A stretch of 64,000 bases of DNA from Apostichopus japonicus. Taxonomy: Eukaryota; Echinodermata; Holothuroidea; Aspidochirotida; Stichopodidae. The stretch lies in contig NC_092579.1 in NCBI RefSeq assembly GCF_037975245.1, positions 14,766,178-14,830,177 of the forward strand. The letters run 5' to 3'. Positions within the stretch are counted from its first letter, which is position 1. Each line of letters begins with the position of its first letter. Below the pieces are notes generated by a model that worked only from the letters and a program-made list of their open reading frames with translations, was not told where the DNA came from and searched no databases. Positions 1-11,032 of the stretch are shown here, one piece after another. The position numbers were made by a program, and so were the translations under genes.

Positions 1-2268
1 CATCGGAGTGCTGCGAAACTGGCTGCTTTGGAACTGTGTGACGTGATACATGAATTGGAAACGGCATCTCCCGACGCATTATTCATCGTCAATGGGGATT
101 TCAATCATTGTAGCCTCCGGAAAAGTAATGTGCACTACTATCAACATGTGACTTGCACAACACGGGCTACTGCTACCCTGGATTTGCTCTATTCAAACGT
201 AAAGGATGCCTACAACTCCATTCAATTGCCAGCCCTTGGTAATGCCGATCATAACCTCATCAACTTACTACCCAAGTACAGACCTATTGTTCAGAGGCAG
301 AAACCGTCGACCGTGACTGTTCAACAATGGAATGAAGACAGCTTAGAACATCTTAGAGCTGAACTGGATGCTACTGATTGGAATGCCTTTATAGACGCTG
401 CCGGGGACTTGGATGAATTGACGGAAACAGTAAGCGATTACATAAATTTTTGTGTTGAACTTACAATTCCAACAAAGCATATTAAAGTTTATCCTAACAA
501 CAAACCTTGGATTACGAAACGGGTAAAGGACGTCATCAATAGGAAGAAAGGGCTCTTCGGTAAAGGAGATCATGAGGGATTGAAGAAAATCCGGTCTAAA
601 CTGAAAAGGATTATTCGCGAGGAGAGGGCAGCGTACAAGGACAAAGTTGAAGGGCATTTTACTGGTGGCAACATGAAGCGCGTCTGGGAAGGCGTGCGCT
701 TGATGAGTGGTTACAACAATAAACCAAAATCTTGCCTATTACCCAGAGTGGATGAAGACTATGCGAACGAACTGAATTGCTTTTATAATCGTTTCGATCG
801 ACAGGATTTTTCAGCTGAACACGACGATTTTCAACAGCAGTTCGCAAATTCTGACTGTGACATCACGGTTACTGAAGGTGAGGTTCGTCGTCATTTGTCA
901 AGACTCCACTCATCGAAAGCTGCCGGACCAGACAAGCTCTCCCCGCGGGTCTTAAAACAATGTGCAATACAACTTTCGAACATTTTAACGTATATTTTCA
1001 ATCAATCTTTCACAACCCGTGTTATACCTAACTTATGGAAGCAATCATGTATCATACCAGTACCTAAAACCAGTGCAATATCATGTTTGAATGACTTACG
1101 TCCTGTTGCCCTCACTGCTGTGCCCATGACAGTTTGTGAACGTATATTTTTAGAACGCTTTAGACCATTCGTAACTCCATTTTTAGATCCTTTCCAGTTT
1201 GCATACCAATCAGATCGAAGTTGTGAAGATGCCATTCTTTTGATCCTCCATAAACTATATTCTCATTTAGAACATTCTTGCCGAGGACATTTTGCCCGTG
1301 TGACATTTTTCGACTTTTCGTCTGCTTTCAACACTATCCAACCACATATTTTAGTCAGTAAACTTAAGAATATGGACGTTCCCGGTGGTTTTATTCACTG
1401 GATTTTAAACTATTTAACTAACAGAACTCAGTTGGTGAAACTCAGCCATTCGTGTCTATCCGATGTTATTCTTTCAAATACAGGGGCACCCCAGGGAACA
1501 GTTCTAGCACCGTTCCTATTCACACTTTATACGTACGATGCCAGGTCATTAGAACAAGGGTGCTCACTCATCAAGTTTGCTGACGATACTGCCATGATTG
1601 GCTTAGTCAATGGTGATGAAGCGTATTTACGTCAAATTCAGTCTTTTGTGAACTACTGTGACCTTAACTTCCTCCAATTAAATGTTGCTAAGACCAAAGA
1701 AATGATTATTGATTTTCGTCACAATACTAATCCTCCACCCCCTGTTGTTGTCAAAGGAAGTGTAATTGATCGTGTTACGTCATATAAGTATCTTGGGGTA
1801 GTGCTGAATGATCACTTGGCATGGGGAGATCATATTGATATATTGGTTAAAAAGTTGAATTCTAGATTGTACTGCCTCCGTAAGATGTCGAATTTTAATG
1901 TTCGTCATGACATCCTTGAAATGTTTTATAATTGTACCATTAGCGGGGTTTGGCGTTATTGCTTGGTTTGCTGGGGTGGGAATGTAAACAAACATGAAAT
2001 AGATCGTATTAATAGCATCATTAAGAAAGCAGAGAGAGTAGTCGGGGAACCCTTGCCTTCCATTGACTCGGTCTACCACAGCCTTCTCGAGTCCAAACTG
2101 GACGCGGTATGGAAGGACCATACCCACCCCCTCTATGAGCTACTTCATAATAGTCAGATGTCCAGAGGCAGTGGCAGGTTGAGACTTCCGTGTCTCAAAA
2201 CCAATAGATACAGAGATTCTTTCATACCCCGTGCAATTAAGCTTTTTAATGAGGTTTTATTACGTTGA
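1..2268 (+). CDS. LINE ORF2: endonuclease-reverse transcriptase, CR1/Rex1-like, open at left edge
   Basis: This reading frame is open from the first base of the window to a TGA at 2266-2268, so its true start lies to the left. Counting residues from base 28, the C-terminal part of an apurinic-type endonuclease is visible (GDFN near 23-26, ADHN near 73-76). A reverse transcriptase follows: a fingers region around 340-400, palm motif FFDFSSAF at 427-434, GAPQG at 486-490 and the catalytic FADD at 517-520. The C-terminal thumb includes YKYLGVVL. Such proteins nick target DNA and copy their own RNA into the genome. There are no stops or frameshifts in 2.2 kb, so the copy is either young or under selection. 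The Rex1/CR1 assignment rests on overall look plus the 3' tail; other non-LTR clades remain possible. Confidence 0.9.
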   Translation, partial: HRSAAKLAALELCDVIHELETASPDALFIVNGDFNHCSLRKSNVHYYQHVTCTTRATATLDLLYSNVKDAYNSIQLPALGNADHNLINLLPKYRPIVQRQKPSTVTVQQWNEDSLEHLRAELDATDWNAFIDAAGDLDELTETVSDYINFCVELTIPTKHIKVYPNNKPWITKRVKDVINRKKGLFGKGDHEGLKKIRSKLKRIIREERAAYKDKVEGHFTGGNMKRVWEGVRLMSGYNNKPKSCLLPRVDEDYANELNCFYNRFDRQDFSAEHDDFQQQFANSDCDITVTEGEVRRHLSRLHSSKAAGPDKLSPRVLKQCAIQLSNILTYIFNQSFTTRVIPNLWKQSCIIPVPKTSAISCLNDLRPVALTAVPMTVCERIFLERFRPFVTPFLDPFQFAYQSDRSCEDAILLILHKLYSHLEHSCRGHFARVTFFDFSSAFNTIQPHILVSKLKNMDVPGGFIHWILNYLTNRTQLVKLSHSCLSDVILSNTGAPQGTVLAPFLFTLYTYDARSLEQGCSLIKFADDTAMIGLVNGDEAYLRQIQSFVNYCDLNFLQLNVAKTKEMIIDFRHNTNPPPPVVVKGSVIDRVTSYKYLGVVLNDHLAWGDHIDILVKKLNSRLYCLRKMSNFNVRHDILEMFYNCTISGVWRYCLVCWGGNVNKHEIDRINSIIKKAERVVGEPLPSIDSVYHSLLESKLDAVWKDHTHPLYELLHNSQMSRGSGRLRLPCLKTNRYRDSFIPRAIKLFNEVLLR

Positions 2269-2417
2269 CTTTCATATATTGACTTTTTCTTATTATTCTT
2301 ACTGTCTTATTGTACAATATACACATCTATTTTTGTAACTTTTTCACTGTTTTATGAGCGAGTGCCTGAATTTCCCTTTGGGATCAATAAAGTTTTACTT
2401 ATCTTATCTTATCTTAT
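1..2417 (+). mobile_element. Non-LTR retrotransposon (LINE), 5' part outside window
   Basis: The element consists of the endonuclease-RT frame plus a short 3' UTR (2269-2417). The UTR contains an AATAAA-type signal at about 2387 and ends in a short tandem tail of TTATC units (about 2398-2417). A microsatellite-like 3' tail instead of poly(A) is usual for CR1/L2/Rex1-type elements. The 5' end and target-site duplication cannot be judged because the left part is missing. Confidence 0.85.
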
Positions 2418-3329
2418 CATACTAGGCCTAGCTAAGTAAGGTTCAAGCTGTCTCGACGATATGCTACTTGCAGAACTGTTCATAAAATTCGGGAACGCTC
2501 TCATTCCACAGACGGCAAATGAAATCCGAGGACTGTCCCTGTAAATCTGGTCACCTTTTTACTGTTAGTTGTTACTTGATACATCTTGTTACTCCTGGGC
2601 AGGTCCAAGCTATTGTATCCCTAGAAGCCAAATTTCAAACTTTACTGAAGCACCCTAAATGTGGTGTCATGTTAAAGCTGAATTATTGAAGTTTCAGATT
2701 TTCATAATTTTTTTGAATTGTTTTGCATATTCGAACAATTACAGCCGGCTAATTTGCATAAATTCAAATTGCAGTGTGACGTACGGGACATTTGGAATCC
2801 TATTTCCCTGCCAGCAATATGAACTAATTTAATATAAGTTATGTGGGACATGATACACCCTTCCTTCCAATAATTTTGACATATTATGTTTGTGGGTTCA
2901 TCAATTAAATATGCTAATTAGCTAGTGTCCAAATACTGATGTCCCGTACGTCACAATTTTCAGCACTTTTTTTCAAGTTTTGATATGGAGGAACAATTTT
3001 TTTGGGGTGATATTCTATAAAGTTCTAATTAAGAACATTGTGCAACAGAATCCATCCCCAAAAAATTGAAATAATATTCACTTCAAATCTAATTATCAAA
3101 TTTAAAAATGTGACGTACAGGACAAAATGTGACGTACGGGACGTAGTGTGGTGGAAACCCTGTATTTACACATAATAAGCATGCATGGACCTCTACTGGA
3201 AACCTTCCAATGCTTACAAATTTATTTTGTTGAAAGCTGGTAGTTGCAACTTATAATCCCTGCATGCCTGAAGAGCACATCATGGCTTCAAATAAACTAC
3301 TGTTTAATGTCAATTGTGTGTGTGTGTGG

Positions 3330-4437
3330 CAGGGTTCGGTTTCTTCCGGAAGAAACCTATTTCTTCCAGGGACGTGGAAGAAACTGGAAGAAACCTGTTT
3401 CTTCCAGGTTTCTTCCAGTTTCTTCCGGAAGAAACTGGAAGAAACCGGAAGAAACTGGAAGAAACTGTGAAAATTGGCATATATGCAGCACAGCCCACAT
3501 ACATGATAAAGAGACAAATAGCTTACCACCATCTGACTGAAATGCATGCCATTGAAACCATCAAAATATGATATTTTTGTTTTGAATATAATTTTGGGTT
3601 TTTTTCTAGACCAAAAGATGTTTGCTTATAAATCACAATATTGAAGGACTACTTATCATCTCGCGATCCCCCCATCAACCAGAATTGCATAACTGGCCAT
3701 ACTTTATGAATGATTAACCTGGATTGGCCCATGCACTGAGGATTTAATACAATGAACACCAAGCAAATAGCCGAACAATACAGATCTATTAGATTTTGGC
3801 AACTCCCTAAATTGCAACTTGTAGTTAATAAGAGGACTTGTCATCCCAACAGCAAAAGAACAAACATCCACAATTAAACACAGCTGACCATGAGCCAGCC
3901 CTCATTTCACACTACAACTTCAAGTCTAATCTGTAACCCTCATGAGTTCAGTCTCCACAAAATATGGTCAAGTAGTGGTCAATGTAATCGTAGTAATGAG
4001 GGTGCATTGTAGTAGGCCTACACTAGTTTCCAGGGAACACTCCCTCCACTCAGAAACTAGTTTTTAACTAAGAAATGGGCTATAATCAGGACCATTCTGG
4101 TCTGCAAAATATTGCTTGCCCATAGTTGTTCCCTTAATTGTCCGATGCTACAGTAGCCTAGTACTATATTGTGTACAGTATATGCTGGAGGCAGGTCATG
4201 TGCTCCAAACCTAGATATAAAGTAACTAGATGACACTATAGTGCTTCTTGTCCATTTATTACATAGTTAGACATCATTGCAGGTTGTTATGAAACTTTAT
4301 CAACAGTTTTTCCCCAAAAAATGAGTTTCTTCCATTTTGTCCGGAAGAAACTGGAAGAAACCTATTTCTTCCGAGTGGAAAAAACCGCGGTTTATTCCGC
4401 GGTTTTTTCCACCCCCGGAAGAAACCTGCGAACCCTG
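3330..4437. mobile_element. hAT-type non-autonomous DNA transposon (MITE), 1,108 bp
   Basis: The ends are inverted (CAGGGTTCG at 3330; CGAACCCTG ending at 4437) and flanked by a perfect 8-bp target-site duplication gtgtgtgg (3322-3329 and 4438-4445), the hAT hallmark. Both subterminal regions (3338-3470 and 4325-4430) are packed with the word ggaagaaac and its inverse, giving strong fold-back potential. There is no transposase frame, so the element is non-autonomous. The flanking GT-rich tract makes the duplication slightly less informative, but the termini support the call. Confidence 0.87.
4375..4412. repeat. Perfect 16-bp hairpin inside the MITE
   Basis: Arms gtggaaaaaaccgcgg (4375-4390) and its exact reverse complement (4397-4412) are separated by six bases. 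It sits in the right subterminal region of the hAT-type element and is probably part of its fold-back structure. Confidence 0.9.
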
Positions 4438-5572
4438 GTGTGTGGGATACAGAATCATCTACAATGCTATTCAACATTGACATTGAATGATGACGACTTC
4501 AAGAATATTGAGTTTGCATTTCAACATTTCGTAGGCCTATTGTGAAGTGTAACTATCATGACTGTGCAACAATGTTCTTGTGTCCTGAACTTAGATAGTA
4601 GACATTGAGATTTTTAGTTACAAGTGTTGAGTTTCGCTCGCCCAATTTTTGCAGAGGACCATCACTCATGAGTTTTTTCAATAACCAGTATTAGGTCTAT
4701 AGAGCTTTCTTTGTTGTACTAGTTTCATAGATCGACATTACGTGGACGTTACCAGTTACTGTGGACATTTCGGTATGTTTTGAATGGGATGGATCATATT
4801 TCAACTTCAGGGTCAATAGTGGGGAGTCTCAGTATGGTACAGTGTTGTACAGTATATACCAAAACAGTTTTGCACCAAAACTTTGCATCTTGGATCATTT
4901 GTGGTTTAACAAAGCTAAAATTGATGTTATGAGTATTTGATGTATGTGTAGAGTAGATTAATACTTTACGCATTCCATGTTTTATGTAGTGGAATGATCT
5001 CACAAGTACAGTCACTGCTCTTTTCGATCCCAGAAAGAAGGAAATATGGCATGAAACTACCAATGATATTGCTCTGGCATATCCAAATTAATGTTTTTAT
5101 GTAGAAATCAGCTTGTTATGGTATATTCAGGAATAAAAATATGAGTTTTCATAGTCAATTTGTATATGGACAAATTGTCCCGTACGTCACATGTCCAGTA
5201 CGTCACAGGACAATTTTCATTTGTGTAATCACTGAACTGGAATGGCTTCATATTTTTTTCTAATATGTTACAGCTTAGCCCTTGGAAGGTTAGGCTATTC
5301 ACTAGTTATAACAGCTTGATCACTGCCCTCCTAATTTCAGAGGGATTTCAGCTTTGCTCTTAAGTAAAAAAAAACACAAAATTCTCTGGTCCCTTACGTC
5401 ACACTGTACATTAATTAAGATGGGACCTAATGAAAGCAAGTGTAGGAAATCTTCATGAGTTTGTAATAAAGTAGCAGCAATAACAAATATAAAAACCTGA
5501 AAAAGTTTCTGGAAAATAGATTTTTTATAACTTTAAGACACATTTAAGTCTCTGAAATGTCCCGTACGTCAC

Positions 5573-6590
5573 AGTGCAAATAGCTTGGACATGCCCTCCT
5601 ATGAGTATGTGTAATCCTATTCCTGTCTCCAATGTTGGGCAATATGCAATTTCTATTATGCAGGCCACTTTTCTGACATTTTACACTAAATACGACTACT
5701 ACTAGGGGTCACTCAGGTTTTAGTTCGGGTAATCAGGGACATAACGGTAGAACTTTGTCTAACGCACATTAGGCCTAGACTATGGCCTAACGTAGCCTAT
5801 GCTACTCAAAGCTCAAGTTAGGCTGCTGCAGGTCTTCGGCCTAACTGTATGCCATAATGATTACATAAGAACTTACTTGCTTGATCTGTAGGATTCATGT
5901 ACTTCCCACTCTTCGTGGTATTCATCGAACGCCTGCCCATTTTGCTGTGTTGTAGGTTCGAAACCTGCTAAAATTAATAAATAAATCACCAAATATTCAG
6001 GGTGAGACACAAGCAAATGAAATGCAATAGAGACAATTATACATCTAGTGTATTAGTTCTGCGAAATGTTTCATGCGTAGGACCAAAGAGAGGGCAGTAT
6101 ACACTTTTAGGTCTCAAGTTGATTTTCGGAGAAGAAAATATGAACATGTACCCTAAATGTATTTTTAGAATACATTTTAGGGCGTGTAACATTTGTAGTG
6201 TGAAAATGTTCAGACAAGATTCGCGCTACACATTCGGGTGGAGCAGATGGGGCGGGGTGTGAGCTGAGGACGCACACATCGAAATTTGTAGTCACTACGA
6301 AACCGATCAACGTTGTCGCTTACTGCACGTTTCAACTTTCCGGTAATTTTACCGAAAATTGTGACATTGAGCTTGGTGAGTGACCGCAAGCATATGAATA
6401 ATGGAAGAAATACGGTCCACATTGGCATTTCTTTCCAGACATCGCCTGATACCGATCTGATCCAATTCAACTCTCGTGCAATCGCACCTCATCCCAGTGC
6501 CCTCTCATTTTGCCGGGCTGTAAACACCGACATCTAAAGGTTATTTGCAACATATTTGCTATGCGTGCATTTTATTTTGCATTTTTGCTA
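5573..6590. other. Intergenic stretch, nothing recognised
   Basis: I see no splice-bounded exon, RNA gene or clear repeat here. Several short open frames exist on both strands but show no familiar motif. The word aggccta and relatives recur, as they do throughout the window. Confidence 0.6.
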
Positions 6591-6840
6591 GGAGTGTTAG
6601 CTCAGTGGTTAACGCCGGTGCCTTTCAATCATAAGGTCCCCGGTTCGAGTCACTCCCAGATTAATGTACGTCGTCCAGTTACAGAGTTGTTGACAATTGA
6701 CAATTCATAAACATGGACGTTAAATATGAATGTAAGAGACTGACTTTGGTCAGCTTGCGGCTTTGATAAGCCAATGAGGCTTCTTCGCGAGTTCCTGCTT
6801 GCAGGAGGATCTAAAATACATGTGGAAACGCAAAAGAAGA
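6591..6840 (+). mobile_element. tRNA-derived SINE
   Basis: The first 75 bases look like a tRNA gene with an A box (ttagctcagtggttaacgcc near 6597) and a B box (ggttcgagtc near 6643), the internal RNA polymerase III promoter. A non-tRNA body follows with a small stem (cctgcttgcagg near 6800). No clean cloverleaf with a convincing anticodon can be drawn, and the body continues past the tRNA end, so this is a SINE and not a tRNA gene. The boundaries are approximate. Confidence 0.75.
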
Positions 6841-7270
6841 AAAGTGCCTTAATCATAATTCTTGAAGTTACGGGACGCCCGAAAGGTGGAATTGAACCAC
6901 TCTGTCGCTAGACAGCTACAGGTTTGAAGCCTGCACACCACACCAGTGAAGCTCATCCGGGCAATTATTAGGTTTGACAGAATAGTATATATATGACTAA
7001 AATTTGGGGACGATGATATAAACTTGGATAAAACATTTCTTCCCAAATATGCACTTTGATTTAAATCGAATTTATTTTAATACGTTTCTTCTAGACGCAT
7101 GTTATCACATTGCCTTTGATATATTTTTAAGCCCATGTCAGTGGAATTTATGCGTATTTGCAAGAATTTAACTTAAAACTATAATTATTCATTGACGTAA
7201 CCATTAAAATGAATATTCAAATATACAAATACCAACGAATTTTATAAAATAATAAATTAATTGTCATTTA
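6841..7270. other. Intergenic, AT-rich, nothing recognised
   Basis: The region is AT-rich, with no exon or RNA gene that I can support. Confidence 0.55.
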
Positions 7271-7309
7271 GCCTTTGAAGAAGATCCTGCTAGGATCGAA
7301 ACGTCAGGC
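7271..7309 (+). ncRNA. Decayed hammerhead ribozyme motif (Penelope-like element type), copy 1
   Basis: The parts are in hammerhead order: stem I strand gcct, a core close to CUGAAGA, a stem II hairpin (gatcct-gct-aggatc), GAAA, a minimal ACGU stem III, C17, then aggc closing stem I. Hammerheads with such a minimal stem III are known from Penelope-like retroelements. The core here reads uUGAAGA, so the invariant C3 is U and cleavage is probably impaired. It is likely a remnant of an element's terminal repeat. Confidence 0.65.
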
Positions 7310-7778
7310 CAACTTCCAACTAAGGGCGACATATAGATGTCTCCCTATGTGAATTTAACTCTTTCACATCACCTAGGTCGACATCAGCATCAAATAACAC
7401 TAAGGGCAACATTGGCGAATTACTGTTATTTCGTCACATTGAACCAAAGTTAGGACTCCAGTATGGGTACTATCAAAAATAACGATAGAATTTAGGTAAT
7501 GCGGCTTTACAGGGCCCAGGACAGGCCCCGAAGGGACAGTGACAAGTTTACATTCATCTGCCTAAGCATATAACATTGGCATTAAAGATTCAGTCTGTAA
7601 AACAAACCAGCATCCATCTATAGATATTCGCCAGAAGTGCACTTTCTCTATTCTGCTGTCGGGCCAAGTAAAAAGAAAAGTCGACCAGGTGTACTGGGGT
7701 GCACCAACAGTGTACCGAGGTTCACATCCAGTGTACTGAAGCATATTGGGGGCAACTAGCCTACAGGGTGCTAAGGTA

Positions 7779-7801
7779 CACCCAGTGTAGGCTACTGTGT
7801 A
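7779..7801. repeat. Left target-site duplication of the U2-headed retroposon (23 bp)
   Basis: This 23-bp stretch, beginning cacccagtgtag, recurs at 8001-8023 with one mismatch. The two copies exactly bracket the insert at 7802-8000. Confidence 0.85.
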
Positions 7802-8000
7802 TACTTTTTAAGAAACAAAATTCGCCCAGGAAAGAACCTGGGCACGAAAACCAAACTACCGAACGACTGATCCGCTCTCAACACCAGTCCCCTTGCATCG
7901 GGACTGTGACTGTGTGATCATCGTCGGGTGTGCATCACCATTCCCCTCGAAAGGGAACAGATACGTACACATGATCTTAGCCAAAAGGCCGAGAAGCGAT
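7802..8000 (-). mobile_element. U2 snRNA-headed retroposon (SINE-like), 199 bp
   Basis: On the minus strand the insert begins precisely at 8000 with the conserved U2 snRNA 5' end (atcgcttctcggccttttgg and onward through taagatca). It stays U2-like for about 45 bases, up to the branch-site recognition region, which is altered (guacgua where U2 has guagua). The rest is not U2. It contains hairpins ccctttcgaggg, agtccc-gatgcaag-gggact and gcccagg-ttctttc-ctgggc, then an AT-rich 3' end. The insert is bracketed by a 23-bp target-site duplication. Flush 5' end plus duplication show LINE-type retroposition of a chimeric RNA. SINEs with snRNA heads are known but uncommon. The origin of the 3' body is unknown to me. 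Confidence 0.82.
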
Positions 8001-8023
8001 CACCCAGTGTAGCCTACTGTGTA
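8001..8023. repeat. Right target-site duplication of the U2-headed retroposon (23 bp)
   Basis: Matches 7779-7801 at 22 of 23 positions and abuts the U2 5' end. Confidence 0.85.
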
Positions 8024-9190
8024 GGCCTATTGGTGGCGTTCATATAAAGACCCTATAGTAGGTCCCTCTTACGTCAAATCCTTCATTTCAACCACATATC
8101 ATATGGCGTTAACAGATGTATAAAATAAACGTATCACCGTGTCCAATTATAGTGTGAGGCGTATTCTAGTTTGTGTTAACACATTGTTTACTTGTTGTTA
8201 TTATGACGTCACACAGGGCTCGCGTTTTGGTGGTTTGCTCTGTGTTGTGGCGGGCTGTGAATCACGCGTCATTAGAAGCGTATACAGATGTTTTGTTTTG
8301 AATGATTCGTGTTGTGGGGCTGGAAGACAGCCAAATTGGTTTGAGTGCTTATTTGCATTTGCTCATCTGCATATCGGGTTGGCACTCGCAAATCAAGAGT
8401 TGGGTGAGAGGTCAGCTACAAGTTTGGACCAATCAGGTCAAAAGGCAGAGCGTGTCCTGTGCTTGTTGTCGTAATTTGTTATTATAGAATCGGGGGGTTT
8501 GGGTTTGTCTCCCAAAGACGTATCGGGCCGGGAGTTGAAGTTTGTCTCTCGAAGCCTACAGACGTATAACGAAGGGCTCCGTAATTTATATTTATAATCA
8601 GCATTTATCCTCGTGTATTTTAACCACACAAAGTTTTAGTTGTATTCATCATTAAGATTATATACCAAGAGTTAATAAAAAGAAACAACTTATAATCAAA
8701 TATCCGCTTTTGAAGACTTTTTATGAAGACTTTCATGTTTACGCTCGGTTTAACGATACTAGTGTAAGGCCCGGCTTACCGTTACCAACTTATACCTGGA
8801 ACTATCAAAAATAAGCCTTACAATAGCATATTGCACATATGAATCAAAGAAAGGTTGGAATATTGGTCAACTGATGTCAGTGAATTTGGTGGCAGTGGAG
8901 TCTGGCAATGAAAGGTAGCCATCTAATTATCGTGATATTTCAATAACTATCCAAGCATATCCTAATACCATGGCAACAAAGCAGAGAAGCAGTAACACAA
9001 CAAACTGGTAATTAGAGAACTCGCCATATTGTCATTAAAATTAGTTGAGCCTTCTTACCAATTATTCCTTATTAAATATTTCCTTCAAATCTAAATTACA
9101 GTTCGTGATAAATCAAAATAAAACAAAAACTGTTAGCAGACTGCTTATCCACTAGAGAGCCTGTGTAAGAGAATGTGTAAAAGTAAGTGG
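8024..9190. other. Intergenic, nothing firmly recognised
   Basis: A palindromic CRE (tgacgtca) lies at 8214-8221. No exon with family resemblance was found on either strand. Confidence 0.5.
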
Positions 9191-9229
9191 GTCTGACGTT
9201 TTGATCCTAGCAGGATCTTCTTCAGAGGC
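9191..9229 (-). ncRNA. Decayed hammerhead ribozyme motif, copy 2
   Basis: Same family as 7271-7309, on the minus strand: gcct, intact CUGAAGA core, stem II agatcct-gct-aggatc, then AAAACGUC. The invariant G12 of the GAAA box, the proposed general base, is A, so catalysis should be lost. Stem I closure is also imperfect (agac instead of aggc). Confidence 0.65.
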
Positions 9230-10858
9230 TGAACGACAGTACATAATGGCAGTTGTCTCGAAAGGTTTGATTACCCCTTGGAGAATTAACTTTTCCAAAC
9301 CACAGAATACTTTGTTGTTGTTACATTGTGTATGCCTGTGCAGTAAGCTGATGTATCGTCAAATATATTACTACGATTTTTATTTTCGGTGAAAATAATC
9401 TTATTTCTGAAGTACTTTCTTGCGATGTGTTTTTTTTCGTACAAATGTCTGATAGTTGTCTGTTTTTCAGAGAGAAAGCTGTTGCTACCACATAGGCAAG
9501 CTCATCGGTGTATCTGGCAATATTCATGCAAACCTTTTCCTGAAAAGGAAAATTTCATACTTTACTTTGCGATTATGCTACAAAAATGTCCTGCCTTTGA
9601 AGTTGACAAAAGTGATAAGATAAAATCATCATTAAACGAACGGCGGTAAAAAAAATATATGTGACCATAGGAATCAATTGCCAAAAAGCAACATTTCTTA
9701 CTTCCTAAAAACCTGTCAAATTTCCAAAAAGTTTAGTATCATGACTGTGAATTTGCGACAACTGTATTCATTGGATAACTCGTTCTAGATAGCCGAGTAT
9801 TCAATCAAACCATGACATCATCAGTCATCTAACGTCAGATCACTACCGGTTACTTTTAAGAGGTTCATGTGGAGTGAACCAATAAGAGAAAGGAAACAGA
9901 ATCAATACAACAAGAAGACCAAAAAGAGAATTGTCATATTTTTTGTTCTGTTTAATGTTTATAGCAAAATAAAAGAAGGTTCACAACTGCTACCATTGCA
10001 TATGGAAACAAGCAATTGAATTATGCATTGCATATTCAACATTTAAATTAGTTACAAATGTAGAAGTACTTGCTTAATGTCGCCTGTGTAAAACATTGTT
10101 CCTACATCGGTCAAGACATTCATACCTGATAATGTGATGATTCTTTTGACTGAACATGCAAAACATACAATCTTTACACCTGTCTTTCGTCCAAAGATGG
10201 ATAAAATTCTTGTAGTGTATAGTTCACTGTTAATCGAGGCATTGGCAATTTGCCTCTCCAAAATAACTGTTATCGGCTAACTAAAAGTTTAACAAATTGA
10301 TATTAGTAACAACTTCATTCCCAAGGTTTATATGCAATTGAGGCAAGGACCTAATGTGTAAAAATCTTTGTTCAAACTGTTGCAGGCCTACGCTCACCTC
10401 CAACTAAATGTGACCTCCGAACAATACTGAATTTAAATTGGGTGCATGTGGCCAGCGGTGGAATACAGTTGAATTCAAAAGGGAACTAGCTACAAGCATT
10501 GCAATTATTACCATAGAAGGAGTTCAAAATGTCTGATGCCATCACAAATTTACTTCCACTTACAACAGTTCCTTCTTATAAAATTGTACTTCTTCTGACA
10601 ATTCTTGATTCCACGCCAAGTCCTTGTCAAAAATGTTCTTTCATTTCCATTCAGATTAAATTTTTAATTGGATTATATTAAATGCCAACTATTTTCAAAT
10701 GTTTGGTACCACTTCATAAATTTGATTGCTGGCATCCAGTATGCGAATCGAGCCAATTTCCTTAAACAATCATCCGTGTGATTATGACATAAAACAGCTA
10801 TCAGAGAATTGCACCGAGAGTGTTCAATCTCGTCATCAGATCTCTACTTTTGTTAGTT
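9230..10858. other. 3' flank of the MAD1 gene, including presumed 3' UTR
   Basis: No coding sequence was recognised. On the minus strand an ATTAAA lies at 10663-10668, about 190 bases after the MAD1 stop. It is a plausible but unproven polyadenylation signal. Confidence 0.4.
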
Positions 10859-11032
10859 TCACATGAGCGAATGATGTTGCATAACCATTGTCTGTTTGCT
10901 GAATAGGTCAAGGGTCAGACCACTGAGGAATGCTGGGATACTGTCCTGCTGTTGGAGGTGGGCCTCGATCAAATCTGTCAGGCTGCCTGAATATTCATTC
11001 TCCAGAAGTTGCATCTCGCCCTCAGATGTCGA
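10859..11032 (-). CDS. MAD1L1: MAD1 terminal exon
   Basis: Encodes [16 protein letters not shown] and continues through [14 protein letters not shown] to a TGA at 10861-10859. The tail after the conserved phenylalanine ([13 protein letters not shown]) is slightly longer than in human MAD1. Confidence 0.94.
   Translation of the reverse strand, partial: STSEGEMQLLENEYSGSLTDLIEAHLQQQDSIPAFLSGLTLDLFSKQTMVMQHHSLM

Larger units (their letters stand above)
2776..5572. repeat. Cluster of eight copies of a CRE-like 14-mer, both orientations
   Basis: The 14-mer gtgacgtacgggac and one- or two-base variants occur at 2776-2789 (+), 2941-2954 (-), 3110-3123 (+), 3129-3142 (+), 5177-5190 (-), 5193-5206 (-), 5389-5402 (-) and 5559-5572 (-). 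The close pair on the left (3110/3129) mirrors the pair on the right (5177/5193). A second short word (tccaagctatt near 2606, inverse near 5578) is mirrored too. The layout looks like an old, imperfect inverted repeat interrupted by the MITE at 3330-4437. The core tgacgta resembles a CREB/ATF half-site. No coding potential was seen. Confidence 0.75.

Noticed and set aside
6591-6665. tRNA gene
   Set aside because: A and B boxes are present, but there is no good cloverleaf or anticodon and a SINE body follows.
7802-8000. Functional U2 snRNA gene
   Set aside because: Only the first 45 bases are U2-like, the branch-recognition word is changed, the Sm site and 3' stems are absent, and target duplications mark it as a retroposon.
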